From positions 1 through 19,774 of the forward strand of contig JAZQKB010000011.1 of the NCBI GenBank assembly GCA_045541975.1: 19,774 nt of DNA, in the 5' to 3' direction. The DNA comes from SIG452 sp045541975 (lineage in GTDB: Bacteria > Bacillota > Clostridia > UMGS1840). Made by a program: the position numbers and the translations under genes. Shown here in pieces: positions 1 to 6,887 of this stretch (positions within the stretch are counted from its first letter, which is position 1; the number at the start of each line of letters is the position of its first letter). The notes below the pieces were generated by a model. That model was not told the DNA's origin. It saw nothing but the letters and a program-made list of their open reading frames with translations, and ran no database searches.

Positions 1-6
1 TTTCAT
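1..6 (-). CDS. Start of an unidentified gene leaving the window (two codons)
   Basis: Reading the minus strand, an ATG at 6-4 is preceded at 23-15 by AAAGGAGGA with 8 nt spacing, a textbook Clostridia SD site. A GTG lies directly before the ATG (9-7) and could be the start instead. Only Met-Lys is inside the window, so the product cannot be named. The gene lies downstream of the ldh terminator, so it should have its own promoter between 7 and 141. Its SD lies in the 3' arm of a long inverted repeat (12-75). Confidence 0.4.
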
Positions 7-11
7 CACTT

Positions 12-75
12 GATTCCTCCTTTGATTGATTAGGCGGTTGGCTAGACCTGCCTTTATTATATCAAAGGAGGATTC
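12..75 (-). promoter_or_regulatory. Inverted repeat covering the SD of the leftmost gene
   Basis: Positions 12-26 and 61-75 are complementary at 14 of 15 positions. The arm nearer the gene contains its AAAGGAGG SD. In minus-strand RNA the upstream arm (CCTCCTTTGAT) would be an almost perfect anti-SD. The interior also folds: AGGC 32-35 with GCCT 50-53 and GGT 36-38 with ACC 46-48. If transcription starts upstream of 75, the hairpin would hide the SD. A TATAAT on the minus strand (61-56) lies inside the repeat but has no recognisable -35, so the start site is unclear. Confidence 0.5.
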
Positions 76-107
76 TTTTTTCTATGCATAGCTAAAGCTT
101 TTTTATT

Positions 108-126
108 CCACCAGCATTGCTGGTGG
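108..126. other. Perfect 9-bp palindromic hairpin
   Basis: CCACCAGCA (108-116) and TGCTGGTGG (118-126) are exactly complementary. Only a short TTTT follows on the plus strand, and no T-run follows on the minus strand, so it is a weak terminator at best. It lies between the ldh terminator and the gene at the left edge. Confidence 0.45.
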
Positions 127-141
127 TTTTCGTTATACAAC

Positions 142-174
142 AAAAAAAGCTGAATCGAATGATTCAGCTTTTTT
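142..174 (-). terminator. Rho-independent terminator of ldh (bidirectional form)
   Basis: GCTGAATC (149-156) pairs with GATTCAGC (161-168) around a 4-nt loop. A7 (142-148) precedes and T6 (169-174) follows, so it has a U-tract on either strand. In the minus direction it ends the ldh transcript after the intergenic structured element. Confidence 0.8.
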
Positions 175-193
175 ATTTCAAATTGTACCAAGG

Positions 194-311
194 CGATGAG
201 AAAATTGAATTAAAATGGAGAAACCGAATCAAGGCAAAGCCTTGACAAGCCCGAAGTCGTACAAGCTGTACGACAAGTGGTGAGGTTCATCCATTTGAAA
301 CAATTTTATCG
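194..311. repeat. Intergenic structured element, copy 1
   Basis: Nested complementary segments lie just after the ldh stop. Outer helix: CGAT 194-197/ATCG 308-311, AAAATTG 201-207/CAATTTT 301-307, AAATGGA 213-219/TCCATTT 290-296, AACC 222-225/GGTT 284-287. Two hairpins sit inside: TCAAGGC/GCCTTGA (229-245) and GTCGTACA/TGTACGAC (256-274). The core CCGAAG-CGTAC-GTACG is shared with the copies near 10300 and 13510. ACGGCT, read on the minus strand just after the stop, is shared with copy 3. With the SD hairpin, the palindrome and the terminator, this fills the gene-free stretch 7-324. Function unknown. Confidence 0.7.
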
Positions 312-324
312 AGCCGTAACAGAA

Positions 325-1272
325 CTAATTTAAAAATTCTTTGGTGATACTATATACATTTTCCACAGACTTCTTCATCAGTTCCTCTTCTTCGGGAGAA
401 AGAGTAACAGGAACGTCCATTTCCACCCCTTCACTGCTAACGATTCTTGGCATACTTACAGATACATTTTTGAAGCCGTAGAATTCTTCTTTGCAGATAC
501 TTACGGGGAGAACTCTGTCTTTACCGTTTAAGATAGCATCGGTAATATCGCTGACTGCACTTGCAACACCAAAATAGGTAGCACCTTTATTTTTGATGAT
601 TTCAGCACCGCCGGTTTTGACATTTTCCTTAATCTGTGTTTTTTCTTCTTCGGTTAAGGGATGACCGTGAATCGTGTTTAAATTGAGCAACGGTTCTCCT
701 GCAATGGTTGCATGGCTCCAATAGGGGAACTGGGTTTCGCCATGTTCACCAATCATCATGGCATGAATATTTTTCACATTCATATCAAATAAGGAATATA
801 ACTGCTGCTGCAGACGAATGGTATCTAAATAGGTACCGGAACCGATTACTTTACCTGCAGGAAGTCCGGTCCATTTCTGAACCATGGTAGTTAATACGTC
901 AACAGGGTTGGACACAATCACAAAAATACCGCCATTGTAGTATTTCATCACATCTTCCACAATGCTTTTCATAATGCCAACATTTTTGCTTGCCAGGTCC
1001 ATTCTGGTTTCACCGGGTTTTCTGTTTACCCCTGCGGTAATAATAATCACATCGCTATCTTTCACATCAGGATAATCCCCAGAGGAAATTTTCATAGAAC
1101 CGAATACAGGACAGGCATGGGAAATATCCAATGCTTCTCCATATGCTTTTTGTGTATTTAAATCAATTAAAACCATTTCATGTGCAAGGTTTCTGGCAGC
1201 GATGGTATAAGCAATGGATGCTCCTACAAAACCGGCACCGATAACTGTAATTTTTTTCTTAGATGTACTCAT
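325..1272 (-). CDS. ldh: L-lactate dehydrogenase family NAD-dependent 2-hydroxyacid dehydrogenase
   Basis: A cytoplasmic LDH/MDH-superfamily enzyme of 315 aa, full length. It probably reduces pyruvate to L-lactate with NADH in fermentation. Visible features are the Rossmann motif VIGAGFVGAS (residues 10-19), Asp37 for NAD(H) preference, SNPVD (121-125), the active-site pair Asp150/Arg153, catalytic His177 in IGEHGET, and Arg90 in PGETR. The residue that separates lactate from malate enzymes (Gln102 in classical numbering) is Arg84 here (VNRKPGETR). Arg is the malate-type residue, while GETR is the lactate-type context. The ATG has AGAGG 8 nt upstream. It is a single-gene transcript with its own promoters (1326-1373) and a terminator at 142-174. 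The family is certain. Lactate is the likelier substrate, but malate or another 2-oxoacid is not excluded. Confidence 0.88.
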   Translation of the reverse strand: MSTSKKKITVIGAGFVGASIAYTIAARNLAHEMVLIDLNTQKAYGEALDISHACPVFGSMKISSGDYPDVKDSDVIIITAGVNRKPGETRMDLASKNVGIMKSIVEDVMKYYNGGIFVIVSNPVDVLTTMVQKWTGLPAGKVIGSGTYLDTIRLQQQLYSLFDMNVKNIHAMMIGEHGETQFPYWSHATIAGEPLLNLNTIHGHPLTEEEKTQIKENVKTGGAEIIKNKGATYFGVASAVSDITDAILNGKDRVLPVSICKEEFYGFKNVSVSMPRIVSSEGVEMDVPVTLSPEEEELMKKSVENVYSITKEFLN

Positions 1273-1325
1273 AAGATAAACCTCTTTTCCCTTGTGAAGT
1301 CGTGGTAAAATTAAAACTTTTACCC

Positions 1326-1354
1326 ATTATATTCTACTGTTTACAGTTTACCAA
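1326..1354 (-). promoter_or_regulatory. Putative sigma-A promoter of ldh (proximal)
   Basis: On the minus strand TTGGTA (1354-1349), a 17-bp spacer and a perfect TATAAT (1331-1326) lie about 55 bp before the ldh start. A tandem GTTTAC repeat (plus strand, about 1340-1350) overlaps it. I see no clear Rex operator. Confidence 0.6.
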
Positions 1355-1373
1355 ATTTTTTAGGTTTTGTCAA
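1345..1373 (-). promoter_or_regulatory. Putative second sigma-A promoter of ldh (distal)
   Basis: On the minus strand a perfect TTGACA (1373-1368), a 17-bp spacer and TAAACT (1350-1345). It overlaps the proximal promoter, so the two could be alternative or competing starts. Confidence 0.5.
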
Positions 1374-1423
1374 TTGTTTTTTGGTTTTTTAAAGAAAGTT
1401 TATTCTTTTTTTGAATGGCTTGT

Positions 1424-1431
1424 CATACATT
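1424..1431 (+). promoter_or_regulatory. Sigma-E type -10 element upstream of spoIIM
   Basis: CATACATT fits the mother-cell sigma-E -10 consensus (CATACAnT) and lies about 34 bp before the preferred TTG start of spoIIM, a known sigma-E target in Bacillus subtilis. I could not find a convincing -35 at the usual distance, so this is a half-promoter call. Confidence 0.4.
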
Positions 1432-1464
1432 GAATCAAAGCATTTTCTAAGGGAGGACGAGACC

Positions 1465-2076
1465 TTGCTTCTATGGGGTAAATTATCTGATTATATCAAA
1501 ACACAAAAATATTCCTACCTGGGAATACTTGCCATCTGTTTGCTTGGTTTTTTGGCAGGTTGTTTTTATTCCAACCTGATTTCCGATACCGATTTCACAG
1601 ATGCAGGCGTTCGGGCTGAAGAATTTATCAGACAAGCAAAAGAAAACGAATTAAGCTTTCATCTGATGATTTCGGAAGAGCTTTCTCCTGCCCTTTTTAT
1701 CGCAGCATTTTCCCTGTTTTTACCTGGATTGATTCCGATTTTATTTTTGATATTTAAATGGGGATATTCTGCCGGTTTTTTTATGACTTTTTTGGTGCGG
1801 TATTTTTCTACCAAAGGTTTTTTTCTGGGAGGTTTTTTCCTTTTGATGAATTTATTTATTTTTCTTCCTGCAATCTTAGTTATCAGCGTAAAAAGCATCA
1901 AAACAAACTGTTTCTTTCTCGCATCTGTAAGCGGGCACCCTGTCCGCAACACCACCGTTTTTGGGGAACTATCCGGTTTAGCTGTGACAACACTTGTTGC
2001 CATCCTTCTGATTTCCGTGGGAACCGCCGTAAAGATTTTGTTGCTTCCCTCGTTGTGCAATTACCTGTTCTTGTGA
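1465..2076 (+). CDS. spoIIM: Stage II sporulation protein M (SpoIIM family)
   Basis: A polytopic membrane protein of 203 aa. In B. subtilis SpoIIM is part of the DMP complex (SpoIID-SpoIIM-SpoIIP) that drives engulfment from the mother cell. About five hydrophobic segments are visible: LGILAICLLGFLAGC near the N-terminus, LFIAAFSLFLPGLIPILFL, a Gly/Phe-rich pair (YSAGFFMTFLV, FFLGGFFLLMNLFIFLPAI) and LAVTTLVAILLISVGTAV. Spacing and length (214 aa in B. subtilis) match the family. I chose the TTG at 1465 because AAGGGAGG (1449-1456) lies 8 nt before it. The longer reading from TTG 1411 has no SD and would contain the candidate sigma-E -10. There is no terminator after it, and the nif3 promoter begins 7 bp past its stop. 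Confidence 0.8.
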   Translation: MLLWGKLSDYIKTQKYSYLGILAICLLGFLAGCFYSNLISDTDFTDAGVRAEEFIRQAKENELSFHLMISEELSPALFIAAFSLFLPGLIPILFLIFKWGYSAGFFMTFLVRYFSTKGFFLGGFFLLMNLFIFLPAILVISVKSIKTNCFFLASVSGHPVRNTTVFGELSGLAVTTLVAILLISVGTAVKILLLPSLCNYLFL

Positions 2077-2083
2077 AAAAGAA

Positions 2084-2112
2084 TTGACAAGCCTTCTTTT
2101 TTGGGATATAAT
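2084..2112 (+). promoter_or_regulatory. Consensus sigma-A promoter of nif3
   Basis: TTGACA (2084-2089), a 17-bp spacer and TATAAT (2107-2112), perfect in both hexamers. It lies between the spoIIM stop and the nif3 start, so nif3 and the phosphoesterase can be expressed in growing cells independently of spoIIM. Confidence 0.9.
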
Positions 2113-2143
2113 GAAGAAAAGCTTCAAAAAGGAAGTGAATTAA

Positions 2144-2896
2144 ATGAAATTAAAAGCCATTATCAATAAACTGGAACAATTTGCATCACCTCATTTAAAA
2201 GAAGAATGGGACAATGTGGGCCTAATGTTAGGCCATCCTGATTGGGATATCCAAAAGTGCTACGTGGCACTGGATGTTACGGATCAGGTGATTGACTGTG
2301 CCATTCAAAACAACTGCAACTTGATTGTGTCCCACCATCCTTTTCTTATGGGAGGCATTTGCTCTATCAATTTAGAAGAGGAAAAAGGTCGCCAGATTGC
2401 AAAACTTTTATCAAACAACATTGCCGTGTACTCCATGCACACTAATTTTGACAGTTGCCAGGGCGGTGTCAATGACTGTCTGTGCGAGCTGCTTGGGCTG
2501 TCGGATTACCACACAGACGAGCCGGCAATCTATCGAAAAGGAACACTGGAAGAGCCTATGCGTCTACGGGATTTTATCACCCGGGTGAAAGATGCTCTTC
2601 ACGTTTCCTATGTAAACTACACCGGAAACCCAAACCGCACGGTAAAAACAGTTGCTGTGGTAGGTGGAAGCGGCGGAAGTATGGTTTCTATGATGAAAGA
2701 TTGCGATGTCTACCTCACAGGAGAAGCCAAATACCACGAATATCAGCTGGCAGAAAGTTTGGACCTTTGCCTGATTACCGCCGGTCACTTTGAAACTGAA
2801 AATCCTGCATTAAAAAAGATTCGTTCCCTGCTTCACGATTTATCGTTAGAGGTTGTGAATCACGAGGTGCATCTTGGTTTTTACCAAACCATTTAA
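2144..2896 (+). CDS. Nif3/DUF34 family dinuclear metal-binding protein
   Basis: Full-length Nif3-like protein (250 aa; also called YqfO or GTP cyclohydrolase I type 2 homologue). The family has a two-metal site, but its physiological reaction is unsettled. Metal ligands are recognisable: His64-His65 in VSHHPF, Asp in HTNFDS (about residue 103), and the C-terminal GHFETE (His and Glu). The N-terminal EEWDNVGLMLG is a family signature. It lacks the PII-like inserted domain of the longer Firmicute members such as B. subtilis YqfO. The ATG has AAGGAAGTG upstream. It probably forms an operon with the phosphoesterase 10 nt downstream. In many Firmicutes the neighbour is trmK. Here it is spoIIM, so context does not help assign function. 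Confidence 0.9.
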   Translation: MKLKAIINKLEQFASPHLKEEWDNVGLMLGHPDWDIQKCYVALDVTDQVIDCAIQNNCNLIVSHHPFLMGGICSINLEEEKGRQIAKLLSNNIAVYSMHTNFDSCQGGVNDCLCELLGLSDYHTDEPAIYRKGTLEEPMRLRDFITRVKDALHVSYVNYTGNPNRTVKTVAVVGGSGGSMVSMMKDCDVYLTGEAKYHEYQLAESLDLCLITAGHFETENPALKKIRSLLHDLSLEVVNHEVHLGFYQTI

Positions 2897-2906
2897 GGAG
2901 ATTTTC

Positions 2907-3395
2907 ATGACCAGAATTTTAGTATTTTCCGATTCTCACGGAGAAGTAGCGGAAATGAAAAAAATAATTGAAAATATGCCTGGCGTGACTGCTGTGATTC
3001 ATTTAGGAGACTTAAACCGCGATATTCAACATTTAGAAGATACTTTCTTTGATTTTCCCATCTACGGTGTGCAAGGAAATAACGATTATTCCGGTGCTTA
3101 TCCCAACGAAAAAATGCTTCAAATAGACGACAAAAAAATCTTTATCACCCATGGGCATTACTACCTTTCCAATTGGGACAGCACTCCCTTAAAAACAATT
3201 CCTGCCACAGAGACGGCGGATCTTATTCTGTTTGGACATACCCATGTTGCCGAAACAGAACATTTTAACGGCAAAATCTTGGCTAATCCGGGTAGTATTT
3301 CCCGACCGAGAACAGGAGCCAAATCTTATGGCGTAATTGAAATTGAAAACGGAATACTTCGCTACTGCAATATTGAGCTTCCTGCTCCATTCTGA
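2907..3395 (+). CDS. YfcE/MJ0936-type metallophosphoesterase
   Basis: A cytoplasmic calcineurin-like phosphodiesterase of 162 aa, typical for the small YfcE/MJ0936 group. These act on phosphodiesters in vitro, and the natural substrate is usually unknown. All metal-binding blocks are present in order: DSH (residues 8-10, FSDSHG), GD in HLGDLNRD, GNND, ITHGHY and FGHTH. The start is the ATG at 2907, with AAGGAG 6 nt upstream overlapping the nif3 stop. A longer in-frame reading back into nif3 lacks an SD and the family's N-terminus. It is co-transcribed with nif3 and followed 1 nt later by a strong terminator. Confidence 0.9.
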   Translation: MTRILVFSDSHGEVAEMKKIIENMPGVTAVIHLGDLNRDIQHLEDTFFDFPIYGVQGNNDYSGAYPNEKMLQIDDKKIFITHGHYYLSNWDSTPLKTIPATETADLILFGHTHVAETEHFNGKILANPGSISRPRTGAKSYGVIEIENGILRYCNIELPAPF

Positions 3396-3396
3396 T

Positions 3397-3430
3397 AAAA
3401 AAAGCTGTGCAAATCTGCACAGCTTTTTTT
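3397..3430. terminator. Bidirectional terminator between convergent genes
   Basis: GCTGTGCA (3404-3411) pairs with TGCACAGC (3416-3423) around AATC, flanked by A7 and T7. It ends the nif3-phosphoesterase transcript (+) and the coaX-ECF-VTT transcript (-). Its right edge overlaps the stop codon of the minus-strand gene. Confidence 0.9.
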
Positions 3431-4094
3431 ATTCGTCTTTATGCTTTATTTTATACACAATCAAAGAACCTGCCATCATTACCAATGCCACTGCAAACGG
3501 AATTAAAAATCCGGGTGACAAGGGATCTCTAAGAGAATCCCCCATCAGAGTAAAGGGAATCAAACTGGGCACCATTGCCAGTAAGGATAATCCCAGAAAA
3601 CTCCAGTAACGGTATCCGGTACATCCGCAAACCAATGAAATTAATTCCACCGGAAAAATATTGGATGCCCGTAGGGCAAATAAGGTCACTTTATTGCGGT
3701 CTCCGTTTTCCATAAAACGTTGCACTTTCGGAGATTTTTTGACCATTTTTTTCACAAAAGGTTTTCCCAGTTTTTTTCCGAGAAAAAAGGTAAGCGACAT
3801 TGTTACCGAAAGCCCTAAAATATTGATAAAAATACTGTAAATCGGTGGAAATAAGTTCCCCGTGAGAATATATAAGAACACAACAGGAATAAAGAACAAC
3901 ACCGATTTTACCGCATAAATCAGCAATACAAGCAGTACCTCCGCAATGGGATTTCCGCCTGCAAACTGAAAAATATCATCGGGAGTTAAACCGGTAAGCA
4001 GTTTCGTCAGCCAGTAAAACAGTACAATAATCACCGGCACCAGAATCGCCCAGAGGGCAATCCAACGGAATTTTTTTCTACGATTGTTTTTCAA
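3429..4094 (-). CDS. TVP38/TMEM64 (VTT domain) membrane protein
   Basis: An integral membrane protein of 221 aa from the DedA/VTT superfamily. Bacterial relatives are linked to lipid carrier recycling and membrane homeostasis, but no specific substrate can be read here. After a basic N-terminus (KNNRRKKFR) come hydrophobic segments IALWAILVPVIIVLFYW, VLLVLLIYAVKSVLFFIPVVFLYIL and ILGLSVTMSLTFFLGKKLGKP. The VTT core ALRASNIFPVELISLVCGCTGY and two C-terminal helices follow. I chose a TTG start at 4094 because AAAGAGGG lies 6 nt before it. The longer reading would overlap the upstream ECF gene and adds a non-membrane, SD-less stretch. It lies 19 nt after the ECF gene, last in the operon. Confidence 0.8.
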   Translation of the reverse strand: MKNNRRKKFRWIALWAILVPVIIVLFYWLTKLLTGLTPDDIFQFAGGNPIAEVLLVLLIYAVKSVLFFIPVVFLYILTGNLFPPIYSIFINILGLSVTMSLTFFLGKKLGKPFVKKMVKKSPKVQRFMENGDRNKVTLFALRASNIFPVELISLVCGCTGYRYWSFLGLSLLAMVPSLIPFTLMGDSLRDPLSPGFLIPFAVALVMMAGSLIVYKIKHKDE

Positions 4095-4113
4095 ATAAAG
4101 CCCTCTTTCTTGG

Positions 4114-4716
4114 TTAGTCTGCTGTTTTGTTGCGCACCTTTTCCACCACGGGAATAATACCTGCACATACAACAGCAGCAATCAGAATTTCGATAACTGC
4201 ATTTAATCCACCCCACAGAACCAGCAGAGTTACATAGTCATTCCCAACAGCAGCGTGTCCGTGGAAGCAAACATAAATTAAAGACAATACCATCAGAGAA
4301 TGCATCAAGCTTGCCACGCCTCCTGCAATGCCTGCAGAAATTGCCGCATTCAGTTTCTTTTTGCACAAACGGTAACAAAAAATGCCAATGGCAGGAAACA
4401 AAACTCTGGGTAACACACAAATCACAAGGCTCCAGAAGTTTCCGTTAGGCGCCATAGGAGTAAAGGCGAATGCAGAGGGGCTTCCCAACAACGAAGTGGA
4501 AAACACCACCAGAGAAAACACGCCCATTACACCGCCCATAATCAGTCCTTCCCGATAGCCTAAAATCAGTGCAGCAACCAGAGGCGGAATGTGTGCTAAC
4601 GTGGCAACAATGCCGGGTCCTAAGGGAATTGATCCCAATGCAGTAAATGCAAAAATTGCTTCAATTGCAACAAATAATGCTAAAATAACAGATGTATTAA
4701 TTCTTTCACGTTTCAT
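4114..4716 (-). CDS. ECF transporter S component, probably for pantothenate
   Basis: A 200-aa membrane protein with the S-component pattern: about six hydrophobic segments and a small-residue-rich first helix (INTSVILALFVAIEAIFAFT) for docking on the ECF energising module. LGPGIVATLAHIPPLVAALILG and GVMGVFSLVVFS resemble the pantothenate/riboflavin-type S components. Pantothenate is inferred mainly from position: the gene starts 19 nt after coaX, which encodes pantothenate kinase. The ATG has TGGAGGA upstream. The EcfA/A'/T module is not in the window, as expected for shared (group II) systems. Other vitamins such as riboflavin, or queuosine-type substrates, remain possible. Confidence 0.75.
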   Translation of the reverse strand: MKRERINTSVILALFVAIEAIFAFTALGSIPLGPGIVATLAHIPPLVAALILGYREGLIMGGVMGVFSLVVFSTSLLGSPSAFAFTPMAPNGNFWSLVICVLPRVLFPAIGIFCYRLCKKKLNAAISAGIAGGVASLMHSLMVLSLIYVCFHGHAAVGNDYVTLLVLWGGLNAVIEILIAAVVCAGIIPVVEKVRNKTAD

Positions 4717-4735
4717 TTTATTGTTCCTCCAATTA

Positions 4736-5503
4736 TCATTTCACATTCATCTGATACACCAGATTTAAACCAGTCATCAGCAGGTTTTCCCGATACACAA
4801 TTTCCCGCTTGCAGTAAGGGATGATTGTTTTGGCATGTCCGCCTGTGGCAACCACGGTGGCAGGTGTTCCCAGTTCTTCCAAAATCCGTTCGATCATACC
4901 GTCAAGCATAGATGCCCAACCGAACACCATCCCTGCTTTCATGGAATCCACAGTGTTGGTACCGATTACTTTTTTCGGGTTATCCAAATTGATGCCTTGC
5001 AGCTGAGCGGTATTCTGCGATAAAGCATTTAAAGAAATACCAACCCCGGGTGCAATGGCGCCGCCACGGATATTCCCCTTTTCGTCGGTAACGGAAATGG
5101 TGGTAGCAGTGCCTAAATCAATCACAATCACGGCAGTTTTATAAAGATGCCGTGCTGCCACATTATCCACCACAATGTCAGAACCTAACTGAGAAGGGTT
5201 GTCAATGACAATGTTGAGCCCCGTTTTAATGCCGGGTCCCACAATCAGAGGGTCTTTTCCAATGAGTCTGGAAACTGCTTTCGCTATCACATTGGTAACT
5301 GGAGGTACTACGCTGGAAATAATACCGCCTTCAAAGGAGGTTTCCTCCATTTGATAGAGCCGTAAAATTTCGCGAAAGTAGATTGCATACTGATCCTCGG
5401 TACGGCACCCCTCGGTTGCCATCCTGGATACAAAACGCACTTCGTTTTCGTGGATTGCACCAATCACAATGTTGGAGTTTCCCACATCAATCGCTAAAAT
5501 CAT
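4736..5503 (-). CDS. coaX: Type III pantothenate kinase
   Basis: A 255-aa ASKHA-fold enzyme that phosphorylates pantothenate in the first step of CoA synthesis. It has the phosphate-binding DVGNSN near the N-terminus, PLIVGPGIKTGL, the pantothenate-binding D-N-P block ending in GSDIVVDNVAA, VIDLGTATTISV (second phosphate loop with catalytic Asp upstream), GGAIAPGVGISLNAL and ATGGHA. Length is typical. I use the ATG at 5503, which gives MILAIDVGNSN and has AAAGGAAC upstream. The in-frame extension to 5536 is not family-like. In the 75-bp gap after the carboxypeptidase gene a TTGACA is visible on the minus strand, but its best -10 (TACATT) is only 15 bp away, so a separate promoter is doubtful. 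Confidence 0.93.
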   Translation of the reverse strand: MILAIDVGNSNIVIGAIHENEVRFVSRMATEGCRTEDQYAIYFREILRLYQMEETSFEGGIISSVVPPVTNVIAKAVSRLIGKDPLIVGPGIKTGLNIVIDNPSQLGSDIVVDNVAARHLYKTAVIVIDLGTATTISVTDEKGNIRGGAIAPGVGISLNALSQNTAQLQGINLDNPKKVIGTNTVDSMKAGMVFGWASMLDGMIERILEELGTPATVVATGGHAKTIIPYCKREIVYRENLLMTGLNLVYQMNVK

Positions 5504-5578
5504 TGCTTTTGTTCCTTTCACTACTGCTCCGATCACTCGGATGCAATGTATATTATTTTATTTTTTGTCAAATCAATG

Positions 5579-6841
5579 TCAGATATCCTTTTTCACGCCT
5601 AAGGTTCTGCGGAATTTTGCTTTACGGCGCTGTTTTTTCTTACGTTCAGCATCCACAATGAAATAAACCACAACAGATGCCAAAAACAGTACTGCCGCCA
5701 GGATAATCCAGAAAATCGTTTTTAAAATGTTGTAGAAGGTGATGGTCTCTCTGGCAGTTCCTGTTAACGGAATCTGAAACAGTTCTTCTCCTTCGGAAGA
5801 TACCGTCACATGAGCCTTGTATTCTGCGGCACGTTTGTAGCCGGAATACACATCATATGTAAAATCCAGACTATCGGTTCCCACACCGTTGGGCAGCATG
5901 ACTGCAACATCGCCCTCCAGTTTGAAATCCACCTGCCCAACAGTGCCAAATGTTCCCTTTAATTTGGCAACCGGAGGATTGAGCAAGCCGTCATCAATTT
6001 TAGTTTTGTAAAAATTATCATAGCAGAAATCCAGAAGCTGTGCCGCATCTTTGTATTTCTGGTAGCCGTCTGCACAGTGCATCACCACGCAAATCAGCTC
6101 CAAACTACCCCGTTTTGCTTCCACAACCATGGTATTCTGCGCCGGAGTGGTAAAACCGTTTTTTCCGAATCTGGCATATTCATAATAATACTGACCGGGA
6201 TGAAGCATTAAATTCTGATTGGAATGTAACCGTTCTTCTCCCTGCTTATTGGTTGCAGACATGGTATACATTTTAGCACCTGCAATCCGCACAAAATCAG
6301 GGTTTTTCATTGCTTCTCTGGTAATTAATGCCATATCGTAGGATGTGGTGTAATGATTCAGATCATGAAGACCGTGAGGATTCACAAAATTGGTATTTTT
6401 AGCACCGATTTCCTGTGCTTTTTCGTTCATCAGCTTCACGAAAGCCTCTTCACTGCCACCAACGTTTTCCGCAATGGCAACAGAACAGTCATTGGCAGAT
6501 GCCAGCATCATGCCATAGAGTGCTTCCTCCAGAGTCAGCACTTCACCCGGTGCCAATGCAATGTGACTGGTTCCCTGCACAGAAGTCACCGCATAGTCAC
6601 TCACGGTAATCACATCGTTTAAATCACCGTGTTCTAATGCAACTAACGCCGTCATCACCTTGGTGATACTGGCAGGATAATTTTTGTCATTCATTCCACG
6701 GTTATAGAGCACCTGCCCCGTTTCCGCCTCAATTACCACCGCACACTGAGACATAATCTCAAAGCTTGGCAACGGGTTTGTGGCATATACTGCAGAGCAA
6801 GTTAATAAAAAACATAGAATCAAACTAAGTAATCGTTTCAC
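5579..6841 (-). CDS. D-alanyl-D-alanine carboxypeptidase (DacF/DacB-like PBP)
   Basis: A secreted, membrane-anchored low-molecular-mass penicillin-binding protein (S11 family, 420 aa) that trims the terminal D-Ala of peptidoglycan pentapeptides. It has a signal peptide (KRLLSLILCFLLTCSAVYA), the S58-I-T-K61 active-site motif, S115-A-N117, and a third box reading KNG (GKNGFTT) instead of the usual KTG. The C-terminal PBP5-type beta domain is followed by a membrane helix (FWIILAAVLFLASVVVYFIV) and a very basic tail. I prefer the GTG at 6841, with GGAG 7 nt upstream. The ATG two codons earlier is too close to that SD. It is divergent from murA. In B. subtilis dacF sits upstream of spoIIAA; here it does not, so I leave the symbol blank. 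Confidence 0.88.
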   Translation of the reverse strand: MKRLLSLILCFLLTCSAVYATNPLPSFEIMSQCAVVIEAETGQVLYNRGMNDKNYPASITKVMTALVALEHGDLNDVITVSDYAVTSVQGTSHIALAPGEVLTLEEALYGMMLASANDCSVAIAENVGGSEEAFVKLMNEKAQEIGAKNTNFVNPHGLHDLNHYTTSYDMALITREAMKNPDFVRIAGAKMYTMSATNKQGEERLHSNQNLMLHPGQYYYEYARFGKNGFTTPAQNTMVVEAKRGSLELICVVMHCADGYQKYKDAAQLLDFCYDNFYKTKIDDGLLNPPVAKLKGTFGTVGQVDFKLEGDVAVMLPNGVGTDSLDFTYDVYSGYKRAAEYKAHVTVSSEGEELFQIPLTGTARETITFYNILKTIFWIILAAVLFLASVVVYFIVDAERKKKQRRKAKFRRTLGVKKDI

Positions 6842-6887
6842 GTTCATTCTCCATCTATTTATTTTTTTACACAATTCGTTATTGTAT

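Noticed and set aside
76..95. Short plus-strand reading frame after AAAGGAGG at 64-71
   Set aside because: The ATG at 84 gives only three codons. The SD-like sequence is better explained as the mirror arm of the inverted repeat 12-75.
1273..1410. Rex operator upstream of ldh
   Set aside because: Redox control by Rex would be expected, but I find no TTGTTAA-type inverted site. The tandem GTTTAC is a direct, not inverted, repeat.
1659..2087. Overlapping frames on both strands within spoIIM
   Set aside because: Low-complexity translations with no SD. The SpoIIM frame has family-like membrane segments.
5555..5575. Separate promoter for coaX
   Set aside because: TTGACA is present on the minus strand but the nearest -10-like sequence (TACATT) is only 15 bp away, so I did not list it as a feature.
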